Source of the DNA: Gammaproteobacteria bacterium
Lineage (GTDB): Bacteria > Pseudomonadota > Gammaproteobacteria > Pseudomonadales > Pseudohongiellaceae
Assembly (NCBI GenBank): GCA_030831125.1
Contig: JAURLQ010000062.1
Location: 1 to 48,905, forward strand
DNA length: 48,905 nucleotides
Reading direction: 5' to 3'
In this document: in pieces, positions 1 to 9,024 of the stretch
How positions within the stretch are numbered: position 1 is the stretch's first letter
Layout of the letters: each line of letters starts with the position of its first letter
Notes under the pieces: model-generated
The model's input: only the letters and a program-made list of their open reading frames with translations
Told to the model about the DNA's origin: nothing
The model's database searches: none
Position numbers and translations under genes: made by a program

Positions 1-591
<591 letters not shown>

Positions 592-615
592 GTATTGCTT
601 GCAGTGCACATGAAA

Positions 616-636
616 AAGCCCGGCAAAACCGGGCTT
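616..636. terminator. bidirectional rho-independent terminator
   Basis: Perfect 8-bp stem AAGCCCGG / CCGGGCTT around a CAAAA loop, sitting between the convergent ends of idh and the methyltransferase-like gene. An A-run lies on the left side, which gives a U-tail for minus-strand transcripts. Confidence 0.8.
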
Positions 637-664
637 GTCCATGTTATGGAAATTGTCTTCAGCA

Positions 665-1414
665 TTACTGTGGTTTTCTGAAGACCAGCAACATACGATC
701 AGTTTCACCACGGGCAGCAAAAACCCGTTGGGTCTTGTCGTCTTGCGGATGCGCCAACAGATCACTGTCAGTCTGCAAGGTGAAACCGGCAGATTGTACC
801 TCGTCAATAACGGTCTGTTTGTCGATTCGATGCACAGTCCCCGCTGCACTCCATCCTGTACCATCTTCAGCCCGGTGATCCACTACCAGATAGGTGCCAC
901 CCGGCTTCAACGCTGAGAAGATGGCAGCATTCATTGCTGGTGTATCTATCATCTGACCACCAAGATCATGATAGAAAAGCACAATGTAGACAGCATCCAG
1001 ATCGGTGCCCAGTTCGAATTCGTTGAAATCTGTAACTGTATAAGTCGTGTTTGCATGGGCGTCCCTGAATGCCTCCCCGGCCGGGATTGCGCCAAATGCT
1101 TCTACGAAAGGCAGGTCATACATGTCGAGTTGCCCCTGCGGGCCAATGGCTGCAGAAAGAATGGTCGAATAGTACTGGCCAAAGGCGCCTAGCTCAGCCA
1201 CATGATCACCTTCCTCAAGACCGGCCAGTGTCAAGACCTCGGCAGGTTTGCGGGCAGAATCACGCACTGTCATTTCTTCAGTGCGATCTGTAGCTTCTAT
1301 GCCCCTGACTATATGGGCAGGTGTATCTGAGGGTGCCATGTAACTCTGGGCATAGAGTGCCAGCGGAGCCAGTCCCAGCACTGCAATTATCGCCTTTGTG
1401 CACAGTTTGTTCAT
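665..1414 (-). CDS. secreted class I methyltransferase-like protein (COG4798-like)
   Basis: A 249-residue protein with a signal peptide (residues 1-22, cleaved after ALYA) followed by a Rossmann methyltransferase fold. The SAM-binding motif I region reads ELGAFGQYYS at about residues 74-83, where related exported predicted methyltransferases usually have a glycine-rich D-x-G-x-G-G-G-Y-Y. The body then carries YIVLFYHD and LVVDHRAEDG, typical of this family. The ATG at 1414 is chosen because GGAG stands 8 nt upstream; an in-frame TTG at 1426 is the only longer option. The gene stands alone on the minus strand, convergent with idh. Substrate is unknown. Export of a SAM-type enzyme to the periplasm is odd, because SAM is cytosolic, so the fold may serve another purpose. 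Confidence 0.75.
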   Translation of the reverse strand: MNKLCTKAIIAVLGLAPLALYAQSYMAPSDTPAHIVRGIEATDRTEEMTVRDSARKPAEVLTLAGLEEGDHVAELGAFGQYYSTILSAAIGPQGQLDMYDLPFVEAFGAIPAGEAFRDAHANTTYTVTDFNEFELGTDLDAVYIVLFYHDLGGQMIDTPAMNAAIFSALKPGGTYLVVDHRAEDGTGWSAAGTVHRIDKQTVIDEVQSAGFTLQTDSDLLAHPQDDKTQRVFAARGETDRMLLVFRKPQ

Positions 1415-1603
1415 TTGCTTCTCCAAAAAAAAGGATGATTGACAGCTTCAACGCATTTTAGGGGTGGGTAAGAGGGTGCGCAAGCACACCCACGGGACCG
1501 GAGGATAAATATCAGAAGATACAGGACTGATGCGGGATCATTTCGATCAAGTGTCTTGGGGGTCGATGAAAGTCGATCCGACGATGTTCATGCCTTCAAA
1601 CCA

Positions 1604-1643
1604 ATTTTATATGGAGAAATGGGCGCACTGGCATGCGCCCCTA
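1604..1643. repeat. palindromic dispersed repeat, copy 1, likely also the htpG terminator
   Basis: A perfect stem GGGCGCA (1621-1627) / TGCGCCC (1634-1640) with a 6-nt loop, preceded by a conserved GGAGAAA box. A second copy, 34 of 40 bases identical by eye, lies at 39925-39964. It lies 26 nt past the htpG stop codon and could end htpG transcription, although the U-run on the minus strand is poor. Confidence 0.6.
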
Positions 1644-1668
1644 CGACTATTCCAGATTCCGGCTGACA

Positions 1669-3588
1669 TCAGTTGCTGAGTTCCAGCAACAGTTTGTTCA
1701 GCTTGCCGATATAACTGGCCGGATCATTCAGCTGACGACCTTCAGCCAGATTGGCCTGATCGAAGAGAATACTGGCCAATTCTGCAAAACGGTCTTCATC
1801 AGATTCGCGATCGAGTTTGCCTACCAGCGGATGTTCCATGTTCAGTTCAAAAACCGGCTTGGTGTCGGGCACTTTCTGACCGGCTGCTTCCATGATTTTC
1901 CGCATTTGCATGCCCATGTCATATTCACCTACAGCCAGACAGGCCGGCGAGTCAGTGAGGCGATGGGTCAAACGCACTTCCGAAACCTTTTCGCCGAGTG
2001 CTTTACTGACACGCTCCAGGAAAGGTTTGGCCTTTTCGTCTTCGGCTTTGTGTTTCTCTTTTTCTTCTTCACTGTCCAGAGTGCCCAGATCCAGTTCACC
2101 CTTGGTGATATCCTGGAAGGACTTTCCGTCAAATTCTGCCAGATGGCTCATCAGCCATTCGTCTACACGATCCGACAGCAGCAGCACCTCAATGCCTTTC
2201 TTGCGGAACACCTCAAGATGGGGGCTGTTTCTGGCAGTATTGTGGGTTTCACTGGCAATGTAGTAAATCTTGTTCTGTCCTTCCTTCATTCTGCCCACAT
2301 AGCCTTCAAGAGACTGGTCCTGGGCTGCTTCACCGGTATGGGTCGATGCAAAAAGCAGCAATTTGGCAATCTTTTCCCTGTTGGCATAGTCTTCTGACGG
2401 GCCTTCTTTCAGCACATTGCCGAATTCCTGCCAGAATGACTGGTATTTTTCGAACTCCTTATTCTTGAGTTTTTCCAGCATGTCGAGAACACGCTTGGTC
2501 AGGGCGCTTTTCATGGATTCAACAGCAGGATCCTGCTGCAGGATTTCGCGACTGACGTTAAGAGACAGGTCATTGGAATCGACCACACCCTTGATGAAGC
2601 GCAGGTAGAGCGGCAGAAATTGCTCTGCATCATCCATGATGAAAATGCGCTGCACGTAGAGCTTCAATCCGCGTGCACCATCACGGTTCCACAGGTCAAA
2701 TGGGGCCTTCGCTGGGATGTAAAGCAGGCTGGTATATTCCAGCTTTCCTTCAACACGGTTGTGACTCCAGTCCAGAGGCTCACTGAAATCATGGCTTACA
2801 TGTTTGTAGAATTCCTTGTATTCATCTTCAGTCACATCAGATCTTGAACGCACCCAAAGCGCCTTGGCTGTGTTGACTGCCTCGAACTCTTTGGGCTTCT
2901 CTTCAGCATTCCCTTCTTCACCTTGTTCCTGCTCACCAAACACCTGCTTTTCCATCAGCACCGGTATGGAAATATGATCAGCGTATTTTTTGGCAATACT
3001 GCGAACACGATAGGGCTCCGCATATTCCTTTGCCTCGGTTTTGAGATGCAAAACCACAGTGGTGCCTCTCTCCAGCCGATCCACAGGCTCTATCGTAAAA
3101 TCTGCTTCACCGGTCGATTCCCAGCGTGTTCCGCTTTCTGGTGCATCTCCGGCTTTTCTGGTGAACACTTCCACTTTGTCGGCAACGATAAAGGATGAAT
3201 AGAATCCAACACCGAACTGGCCAATCAACTGGGAATCCTTCTTCTGGTCACCTGTCAGATTCTTCAGGAACTGCGCAGTGCCTGATTTGGCGATGGTACC
3301 CAGATTTTCAATAACCTCTTCCCGGGTCATGCCTATGCCGTTATCGGTTATTGAGATCGTATTGTGTTCAGAATCCACATCAACCCTGATGCTGAGTTCA
3401 GCATTGCCTTCATACAGGGCATCATTTGCGAGAGCTTCAAAACGCAGCTTGTCTGCTGCATCTGAGGCATTGGAAATGAGTTCTCGCAGGAATATTTCCT
3501 TGTTGCTGTACAAGGAATGAATCATCAGATGCAGAAGCTGTTTGGCTTCTGTCTGGAAACCAAGGGTTTGTTTTTCGGCTGCTCCCAT
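1669..3588 (-). CDS. htpG: HSP90-family molecular chaperone HtpG
   Basis: A 639-residue cytosolic ATP-dependent chaperone (E. coli HtpG has 624). The N-terminal GHKL ATPase domain shows the nucleotide-site residues in [15 protein letters not shown] (residues 36-50), DNGIGM (83-88), GTIAKSGT (98-105) and [11 protein letters not shown] (124-134). The middle domain contains the conserved NVSREILQQ, and the dimerisation domain makes up the last 130 residues or so. ATG at 3588 is preceded by GGGAGA. The gene is monocistronic, with a consensus sigma-32 promoter upstream (see 3633-3658), so heat-shock control is strongly predicted. A perfect palindrome lies at the likely transcript start. The middle domain has an acidic stretch near residue 225 ([18 protein letters not shown]) of the kind that varies among HtpG proteins. 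Confidence 0.98.
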   Translation of the reverse strand: MGAAEKQTLGFQTEAKQLLHLMIHSLYSNKEIFLRELISNASDAADKLRFEALANDALYEGNAELSIRVDVDSEHNTISITDNGIGMTREEVIENLGTIAKSGTAQFLKNLTGDQKKDSQLIGQFGVGFYSSFIVADKVEVFTRKAGDAPESGTRWESTGEADFTIEPVDRLERGTTVVLHLKTEAKEYAEPYRVRSIAKKYADHISIPVLMEKQVFGEQEQGEEGNAEEKPKEFEAVNTAKALWVRSRSDVTEDEYKEFYKHVSHDFSEPLDWSHNRVEGKLEYTSLLYIPAKAPFDLWNRDGARGLKLYVQRIFIMDDAEQFLPLYLRFIKGVVDSNDLSLNVSREILQQDPAVESMKSALTKRVLDMLEKLKNKEFEKYQSFWQEFGNVLKEGPSEDYANREKIAKLLLFASTHTGEAAQDQSLEGYVGRMKEGQNKIYYIASETHNTARNSPHLEVFRKKGIEVLLLSDRVDEWLMSHLAEFDGKSFQDITKGELDLGTLDSEEEKEKHKAEDEKAKPFLERVSKALGEKVSEVRLTHRLTDSPACLAVGEYDMGMQMRKIMEAAGQKVPDTKPVFELNMEHPLVGKLDRESDEDRFAELASILFDQANLAEGRQLNDPASYIGKLNKLLLELSN

Positions 3589-3607
3589 GACTGGATCTCC
3601 CGGGGTT

Positions 3608-3627
3608 GTGCATTGGTATCAATGCAC
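3608..3627 (-). promoter_or_regulatory. perfect palindrome in the htpG leader / start-point region
   Basis: GTGCATTG-GTAT-CAATGCAC is an 8-bp perfect inverted repeat with a 4-nt centre. It overlaps the transcription start expected from the sigma-32 promoter and ends 20 nt before the ATG. It could be an operator or a 5'-end stem-loop of the mRNA. It does not match the CIRCE operator. Confidence 0.55.
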
Positions 3628-3632
3628 CACTA

Positions 3633-3658
3633 ATGGGGTCAGGTTCATGAATTTCAAG
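3633..3658 (-). promoter_or_regulatory. sigma-32 heat-shock promoter of htpG
   Basis: On the minus strand CTTGAAA (3652-3658), a 13-nt spacer and CCCCAT (3633-3638) followed by TA match the RpoH consensus CTTGAAA-N13-15-CCCCAT. It lies 45 nt upstream of the htpG start codon and is the only obvious promoter there. Confidence 0.85.
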
Positions 3659-3720
3659 GCGAAAAATTGCAAGAGGGCGAGATTGATGTTCCGGGTCAGG
3701 TGACTTGAACAGGCAAAAAA

Positions 3721-3740
3721 AACGCACCCGAAGGTGCGTT
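3721..3740. terminator. terminator of the TonB2-type operon
   Basis: AACGCACC-CGAA-GGTGCGTT, an 8-bp perfect stem with a 4-nt loop and a run of A on the left (3714-3722). For minus-strand transcripts that run becomes a U-tail. It lies just past the stop of the TPR gene. Confidence 0.85.
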
Positions 3741-3756
3741 TTCATAACAGTTTTGT

Positions 3757-5133
3757 CTAGCGTACCGGACGAATGAATTCCGCCAGATCCCTGCGCTGGT
3801 TCTGCAGGGTGTCATAGCGTGCCTTTTCATTGGTCAGAACGGTAACCCAGGTACGGGCCGTACCTGCACTTCGCTCATCCCTGCCGGCATTGCGGGCAGC
3901 CTGCAGGGCTTCATCATAACGATTGAGCTCCATGTAGGCTCTTGCCTGGGTCAGGTAAACCTGATCTGGCCGACCCAAGCCTCCTTTGTCAAAAGCTGCT
4001 TCAAAAGCATCAGCTGCCTTGTCCATGTCATCCAGTGTCATGTAGACCCTGCCAAGCCGGGCATAGAGTTCTCCGTCATCAGACATGGCTGCAGCTCTTT
4101 CCAGATACGGCAGTGCCAAGGAGTCCTCACGGGCAAGCTGGTAACACTGCGCGATAAAGGAAAGATTGTCTTCATCTTCCTCAATCAGGCCATTTTCCAT
4201 ACCCTTCTTGATCATCTGGGCACAGCCAACGGGGTTTTCATTATTGTACAACTGGGAGGCCAGCTGGATGTATTCATTTTCAGAATCCAGATAACCGCCG
4301 GTTTCAGCCACATAATACAGTTGCGCCTGTTCAGCAAAGCGTTCGAGTTGGCCAGCAAGCTGGGCAAGAAGACCCCAGTCTGCAGGATCATTGAACAGTA
4401 CAACCATTTCACGCAGTACCTGGTAGGCATTCTGGTAGTCTTCCAGGGTCAGATAAACAGCACGAAACAACCCGTAGGTTGATTGTGGAACCATTTCGCC
4501 TTTGGCTCTGACCAGCTCCATGTTCTTTCTGATCGCCGGCAGTGCATTGGCATACTCTTCTATCGAGTAGTAGGCGGAAGCTATTCGCAGATAAACTGCA
4601 TCATTGGGCTCAATGGCAATCTCATTGTAGGTTTCGAAGGCATCAATCGCTTCCCGATACTCTTCAAGCACGAAATGGAAAGAGCCTATATAGAACCAGG
4701 TCTGCTCGATCTGGTCTGGAGAGAGGTTGTCGACTTCCAGCATACGCCTGTAGTAGCTAAGCGCACCCGGATAGTTTTCTTCGGTCTGGTCCAGACTCGC
4801 ATAGAACTGCCACATGGTATAGGTTTCGAAATCGTTCAGCCTGCCACGGTCATACAAGGCCCTGATTTCATCAAGCACTGCCCGGGCACCTGCGATATCT
4901 TCCATGTCGCGCAATTCCATGACTTCGGTAATGCGGGAGAAGACCTGCTGGGTAAGAGTGCCGGCCTGGCGGGTTGAAGGTGGTGGACGTCTACCTTCTT
5001 CTTCAGCTGCCTGCGCATTGCTTGTAAAGAGATTGATACCTGAAACAGCAGAGTCTGCAACCGGCAGCATGTAAAGTGCTGCCAATGAAGCCATTCCCAG
5101 TATGCCTGCCTTGCTGAATACGGATTTGATCAT
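3757..5133 (-). CDS. tetratricopeptide-repeat protein of the TonB2-type operon
   Basis: A 458-residue exported protein. After a hydrophobic N-terminal segment (residues about 8-35) that looks like a signal peptide or anchor, it is built of TPR-type helical hairpins. Several contain the TPR signature of small-large-aromatic residues, as in AIDAFETYNEIAIEPNDAVY, YARLGRVYMTLDDMDKAADAF and QARAYMELNRYDEALQAARNA. ATG at 5133 is preferred because AAGGAG is 8 nt upstream; an ATG at 5139 overlaps the ribosome binding site spacing. It is the last gene of the operon, directly after tonB (12-nt gap) and followed by a terminator. Proteins of this type accompany TonB2 systems of Vibrio and Shewanella. It presumably scaffolds the complex in the periplasm, but its exact role is not visible from the sequence. 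Confidence 0.8.
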   Translation of the reverse strand: MIKSVFSKAGILGMASLAALYMLPVADSAVSGINLFTSNAQAAEEEGRRPPPSTRQAGTLTQQVFSRITEVMELRDMEDIAGARAVLDEIRALYDRGRLNDFETYTMWQFYASLDQTEENYPGALSYYRRMLEVDNLSPDQIEQTWFYIGSFHFVLEEYREAIDAFETYNEIAIEPNDAVYLRIASAYYSIEEYANALPAIRKNMELVRAKGEMVPQSTYGLFRAVYLTLEDYQNAYQVLREMVVLFNDPADWGLLAQLAGQLERFAEQAQLYYVAETGGYLDSENEYIQLASQLYNNENPVGCAQMIKKGMENGLIEEDEDNLSFIAQCYQLAREDSLALPYLERAAAMSDDGELYARLGRVYMTLDDMDKAADAFEAAFDKGGLGRPDQVYLTQARAYMELNRYDEALQAARNAGRDERSAGTARTWVTVLTNEKARYDTLQNQRRDLAEFIRPVR

Positions 5134-5145
5134 TGGCATCTCTCC

Positions 5146-5757
5146 TTATTCTTGAGCAAGATTGAAACGGAATACATATTGCACACCGGGTGTTTTTACC
5201 GGCTGGCCATTTTCCGTTCTGGGGTTGAATTTGAAACGGGCAACTGCCCTCAGAGATGCTGAATCAAAAATATTCGGCGGATCGGCATCTACAACCATCG
5301 CATCCTGTACACCACCGTTTTCATCCACAGTAAACATTACCTGGCACCAGCCTTCTATTTCGCGCTGCAGGGCACGTTGCGGATACTGGGGCTGGATAAC
5401 AACGATCGGCAGATATTCAGCGTCAGCTGCTGAAATCCCTACGCCACCACCCAGATCACCAACATCGATGTTTACACGCGATACCTGGATACCTTCGGTA
5501 GACGGTGCATTGACGTTGAACTCGGGTTCCGGCAGATCCGGAATATCTTCTGGTTCATCCGGCACTTCAGGCTTGGGTTGCACACGTTGCACTTCAATCT
5601 CAATGTCAGGCATTGTGATATCGGCAATCTTTATCGACTCACCTTTCTCCGGCTGGGTTGCATCCATTGCAATCAGGAACTGCATGAGAAAGAACAAGCC
5701 AAAAGTAACTGCCGAAGCCAATAACAGTGCAATAGCAAGATTGATGATTCTGACCAT
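5146..5757 (-). CDS. tonB: energy transducer TonB (short, TonB2-type)
   Basis: A 203-residue inner-membrane protein that transmits proton-motive force to outer-membrane TonB-dependent receptors. It has one N-terminal transmembrane helix (about residues 5-28), a short acidic/proline linker (VQPKPEVPDEPEDIPDLPEP) rather than the long Pro-Lys domain of classical TonB, and a C-terminal TonB domain. That domain contains YPQRALQREIEGWCQVMFTV and ends with the family-typical ARFKFNPRTENGQPVKTPGVQ. It starts 5 nt after the exbD stop. The short linker is characteristic of the TonB2 group, in which extra partners are thought to help span the periplasm. No TonB-dependent receptor gene is in this window. 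Confidence 0.92.
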   Translation of the reverse strand: MVRIINLAIALLLASAVTFGLFFLMQFLIAMDATQPEKGESIKIADITMPDIEIEVQRVQPKPEVPDEPEDIPDLPEPEFNVNAPSTEGIQVSRVNIDVGDLGGGVGISAADAEYLPIVVIQPQYPQRALQREIEGWCQVMFTVDENGGVQDAMVVDADPPNIFDSASLRAVARFKFNPRTENGQPVKTPGVQYVFRFNLAQE

Positions 5758-5762
5758 ATCTC

Positions 5763-6167
5763 TTAATCCTCTGCTGCTATCTGAATTGAGGCTACCTGTG
5801 CTTCACGAGCGGCATTCATGATCTCCAGAACATGCTCATTCGTTGAATCCTGGTCGGCCTGTATCACTACTCCCGCATTGGGGGTTTCTGCAAGTCTCTG
5901 CTCAATTCTGAGCCTCAGGTTCCTTGGCAATACCACATCTCCGTCCATCCATACTTCTCCGGCAGGAGAAACAGCAATAAGTATAGGCTCTACTGTAATG
6001 GACTCAGTGGTAGATGCAACAGGCCTGGTCACATCGTAACCTGCTTCCTTGACGAAAACAGAAGTCACGATAAAGAAGATGAGCAGGATAAATACCACAT
6101 CAAGCATGGGAGTGAGGTCGATTTCACCGGCCCCCTCGTCATCCTTCATTTTTGATAAGCTTTTCAT
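5763..6167 (-). CDS. exbD: biopolymer transport protein ExbD
   Basis: A 134-residue ExbD/TolR-family stator subunit. The single transmembrane helix (residues about 21-39) begins with the signature DLTPMLDVVFILLIFFIVT. Asp23 corresponds to the essential proton-relaying aspartate of ExbD/TolR. The periplasmic domain (residues 45-134) ends with the usual VIQADQDSTNEHVLEIMNAA, matching the conserved C-terminal fold. It works with ExbB to drive TonB. ATG at 6167 is used; a second ATG 18 nt downstream is possible. It lies between exbB (98-nt gap with an 8-bp hairpin, plus a short TA run directly before the start) and tonB. Confidence 0.93.
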   Translation of the reverse strand: MKSLSKMKDDEGAGEIDLTPMLDVVFILLIFFIVTSVFVKEAGYDVTRPVASTTESITVEPILIAVSPAGEVWMDGDVVLPRNLRLRIEQRLAETPNAGVVIQADQDSTNEHVLEIMNAAREAQVASIQIAAED

Positions 6168-6193
6168 ATATATATACTTTCTTTGGTTTCCTG

Positions 6194-6220
6194 AAGCGCC
6201 CTACACTTGGTGGGGCGCTT
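6194..6220 (-). other. intercistronic hairpin between exbB and exbD
   Basis: AAGCGCCC (6194-6201) and GGGCGCTT (6213-6220) form a perfect 8-bp stem with an 11-nt loop inside the operon. No U-run follows on the minus strand. It is therefore more likely an RNA-stability or stoichiometry element than a full terminator. Confidence 0.5.
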
Positions 6221-6265
6221 GCCGAAGGTGGCTAATACCATCCGATAAACAATATGTTTGCTTGA

Positions 6266-6805
6266 TCAGCTGTGCTCAATCGTCATGTGGTCTTCAAACC
6301 ACTCAAGTACCCGACCGGTTTTCATTTTGAGCCAGTTACTGGCAAAAATGCCTGAAAGTGCACCAACCATCCCTGCCATGGTAGGTATGGTTGCGCGAGC
6401 AACTCCACCAGACATCTGCTTGGCATCACCACCACCAGAAACTGCCATGACGTAGAACACTTCAATCATTCCGGTTACCGTGCCCAACAACCCGAACAGT
6501 GGGCAGATAACTACCAGTACCTCAATTATGGGAATCGTGGACTTGAGGTCCATCGTAACCCTGGAAATCAACTGCTGCCGAATGGCGTGGGCATACCAGG
6601 ACTTTTTATCAGTCCTGGCATTCCATTCATTCATGGCCGCAACTTCATTTTTCTTGTGAACCGTAGCCAGAAACCAGAATCGCTCCAGCAGAAGGGTCCA
6701 TTTTACAAACAGGAGAATGGCAATGAGGTTCAGCACCGGGCCACCCCTGTCCATGAAAACAGCGATAGACTCGCGCCATTCTCCAAACATGAATTGCAAA
6801 TCCAT
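6266..6805 (-). CDS. exbB: MotA/TolQ/ExbB proton-channel protein (ExbB, TonB2-type)
   Basis: A 179-residue ExbB/TolQ-family channel subunit of the inner membrane. Three transmembrane segments are visible: about residues 22-45 (VLNLIAILLFVKWTLLLERF), about 95-120 and about 135-160. The family core PLFGLLGTVTGMIEVFYVMA lies in the second, and GVARATIPTMAGMVGALSGI in the third, including the pore-lining Thr residues. It is shorter than E. coli ExbB (244), as expected for ExbB2 proteins. The ribosome binding site GGAG lies 9 nt before the ATG. It follows the large TtpC-like ExbB by 24 nt. Confidence 0.92.
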   Translation of the reverse strand: MDLQFMFGEWRESIAVFMDRGGPVLNLIAILLFVKWTLLLERFWFLATVHKKNEVAAMNEWNARTDKKSWYAHAIRQQLISRVTMDLKSTIPIIEVLVVICPLFGLLGTVTGMIEVFYVMAVSGGGDAKQMSGGVARATIPTMAGMVGALSGIFASNWLKMKTGRVLEWFEDHMTIEHS

Positions 6806-6829
6806 AATTATTACTCCGCAATGGCTGGC

Positions 6830-8224
6830 TTACTTGTTACCAGCCTCTGCTCTTCTGGCAATAATGCCGGTGGCTTGCTCTTCCATGATATGAATTACAC
6901 GGTCGGCACGGCTCTTGACCACTGTATGCATCAGAATGGTCGGTACCGCAACCACGATACCCAGCACGGTGGTAACCAGAGCGCCGGAAATACCGCCAGC
7001 CATGATTTTCGGATCACCTGTACCGAACAATGTAATTGCCTGGAACACTGTAATCATACCGGTAACAGTACCAAGCAGACCCAGCAGCGGAGATACTGTG
7101 GAGATGATCTTGAGCAAAGTCAGGAATCGCTCCAGTTTGGGTGTTTCAGACAGGATAGCCTCACCCAGTTTGAGCTCGAGGGTTTCGATATCCATGCTCT
7201 TGTCGCTCTCATAAACCATGAGTACACGACCAAGCGGATTGTTTTTCTTCGGTGCGTTAGGGGTTTTCAGCTGACTGCTCACCTTGGCGCCCACAATGGT
7301 AAGGGTAATAAGACGGACTATACCCAGCAACATGGCAAAACAGCCCACACCAATGATTATCTTGCCGATAGTACCACCCTGCTCCCAGTATCTTTCCTGG
7401 AATGACGGGCTGCTGATCAATGCTGAAAGATAAGTGCCGCCGCTTGGACCAGTAGGATCAATACCTACTCTGGTGAATCCACCGCTTGCACCCTGGATGG
7501 CAGAAGCAGTTTCAGTATAGTCAGTTGGAGAGGTTGGCTGACGAGCCAGCACGCTCAAACGTTTGGTTGTTGAATCGTATTCCAGATAACGACCATTGGA
7601 AACAATGTTGAAGGCACCAATTCGCACAACTTCTGCAGTGCCCTGGGTTCCGTCAGGCTCAGCTACATCTGTGGTGAACTTGCTGACCTTGCTGGACTCA
7701 ACCATTTCCTGGAGCAGGAATGACCAGAGTGTTTCAAGTTGTTCGATTGTTGGCAGCAGGGAGTCATCACCCATGATTGCAGCCAGTTCACCGAGGAAAT
7801 TTTCACGACCGGGGAACTGGGCAGATATCAGGGACTGTTCAAAAGTTGAACGGGTATCGTTTACAACGCCATTGATGGTACCGAACAATTCTGTCAGGTC
7901 ACCTTTGCGTTCCTGCAAGGTTTCAAAGCGCTGGGCCTTGATCAGTTCGTTTTCGTTGTAAACAGCCTCAAGACGAACAGATTCAGCTTCTTCAGCTTCA
8001 CGACGCTGCTCCATTTCATTGAGCAGGGCCTGTCTCTGATTCACATTCTGCTGGAATTGCTGTTCACGCTGGCGCATTTCATCTGTTTCACTCAATCTGC
8101 GCTCATTGACCAGTGTCTGCAATTCAGCCAGCGAAGCTGCCTGGTTCTGGGCAAAGGTGGAAGATCCGAGTATGCAAAGTGACACCGTAGCCAGGGTCAG
8201 GGTTATGTGCTTGATAAATTTCAT
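6830..8224 (-). CDS. ttpC: TtpC-like large MotA/TolQ/ExbB-family protein
   Basis: A 464-residue protein combining a signal peptide (residues 1-25, ending STFAQ), a long charged coiled coil (about residues 30-115, rich in E, R and Q), a periplasmic domain, and a C-terminal ExbB-type channel domain. The channel domain has membrane helices near residues 287-311, 374-397 and 409-436. The ExbB core PLLGLLGTVTGMITVFQAIT and GGISGALVTTVLGIVVAVPT is intact. This architecture matches TtpC, which Vibrio TonB2 complexes need in addition to ExbB, ExbD and TonB. It lies 5 nt downstream of the DUF3450 gene and 24 nt before exbB. Two ExbB-type channels in one operon is the hallmark of this class. Symbol by analogy with Vibrio. 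Confidence 0.85.
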   Translation of the reverse strand: MKFIKHITLTLATVSLCILGSSTFAQNQAASLAELQTLVNERRLSETDEMRQREQQFQQNVNQRQALLNEMEQRREAEEAESVRLEAVYNENELIKAQRFETLQERKGDLTELFGTINGVVNDTRSTFEQSLISAQFPGRENFLGELAAIMGDDSLLPTIEQLETLWSFLLQEMVESSKVSKFTTDVAEPDGTQGTAEVVRIGAFNIVSNGRYLEYDSTTKRLSVLARQPTSPTDYTETASAIQGASGGFTRVGIDPTGPSGGTYLSALISSPSFQERYWEQGGTIGKIIIGVGCFAMLLGIVRLITLTIVGAKVSSQLKTPNAPKKNNPLGRVLMVYESDKSMDIETLELKLGEAILSETPKLERFLTLLKIISTVSPLLGLLGTVTGMITVFQAITLFGTGDPKIMAGGISGALVTTVLGIVVAVPTILMHTVVKSRADRVIHIMEEQATGIIARRAEAGNK

Positions 8225-8229
8225 TGCTA

Positions 8230-9024
8230 TTACTCCGGAGCATTGATCGGCAGTTCGAGAATTTCCAAGGTGGCAAGTTGCTGAGCCATACGAATACCCT
8301 CAGCTACAGGGCGTCGGTAATCATTGCCAAGCTCAACAAACTGTTTTGCATCCTTGTCCCATACACCAGTGGAAGTCTGGTCACTGGTCTGGTACAGCAG
8401 GGCTATACGCCCTACACGCAGAAAGTCCACGTCACGAACCTGGCCATTAAGCTCAAGGGTACCTGTGTAATGGGCGATCAAACGACCATAGTTGATTTCC
8501 TGCTGATAGGCAGTAAGTACCAGGCGGAATTTTTCTGCGACGTTGACGTTTGATTCGTCAAAGGTATCGCGGATAAGGGCAAGACGGTCGCGACGGGATT
8601 CAAGCTGGAAGGGAACATCGAGTTCAACAAACTGTTCCAGAGCAGCCATCATGCGTTCCATCAATGGCGCAACCTGACGCTGCAGTTCGGCCACTTCTTC
8701 AATGGACCTGTCGTACTGCGCAATTGTGCGCTCCTGCTCTGCAATGGTTCTTCGCAACTGGGCGTTGTAAACCTCAAGGCCATCTACAAGTTTAGCCTGT
8801 TCCTTGTATTGGCTCAGGGCTTCATCAGCGCTGTCTGAAAGACGGTTGATGCGAGCCTGGGACTCGGCTGCTGCCTGGAATGCCTGAGCGGCAATGGCTG
8901 TGCTGTCGTTGATACCGGTTGTATCAATGACTGTATCCTGAGCCTGGGCAATGCCCACCCCGAGAATGGCCGGCAGTACGACCAGAGGAGCAAGGGCTTT
9001 CTTCTTGAAACGATGGTAGTTCAT
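8230..9024 (-). CDS. DUF3450 family periplasmic coiled-coil protein
   Basis: A 264-residue protein with a signal peptide (residues 1-28, cleaved after IAQA) and then a long heptad-like helix region (about residues 40-120, with QARINRLSDSADEALSQYKE and QLRRTIAEQERTIAQYDRSI). A globular C-terminal part contains DVDFLRVGRIALLYQTSD and GVWDKDAKQFVEL, typical of DUF3450. It is the first gene of the TonB2-type operon. ATG at 9024 is chosen; the GTG at 9036 would use bases that look like the ribosome binding site (GTGGGAC). Families of this type sit beside ttpC in many marine gammaproteobacteria. Its biochemical job is not established; a periplasmic strut or adaptor is an inference from the coiled coil. 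Confidence 0.85.
   Translation of the reverse strand: MNYHRFKKKALAPLVVLPAILGVGIAQAQDTVIDTTGINDSTAIAAQAFQAAAESQARINRLSDSADEALSQYKEQAKLVDGLEVYNAQLRRTIAEQERTIAQYDRSIEEVAELQRQVAPLMERMMAALEQFVELDVPFQLESRRDRLALIRDTFDESNVNVAEKFRLVLTAYQQEINYGRLIAHYTGTLELNGQVRDVDFLRVGRIALLYQTSDQTSTGVWDKDAKQFVELGNDYRRPVAEGIRMAQQLATLEILELPINAPE

Noticed and set aside
8224-8553. Plus-strand reading frame within the DUF3450 gene
   Set aside because: Antisense to a gene with clear signal peptide, coiled coil and operon context.
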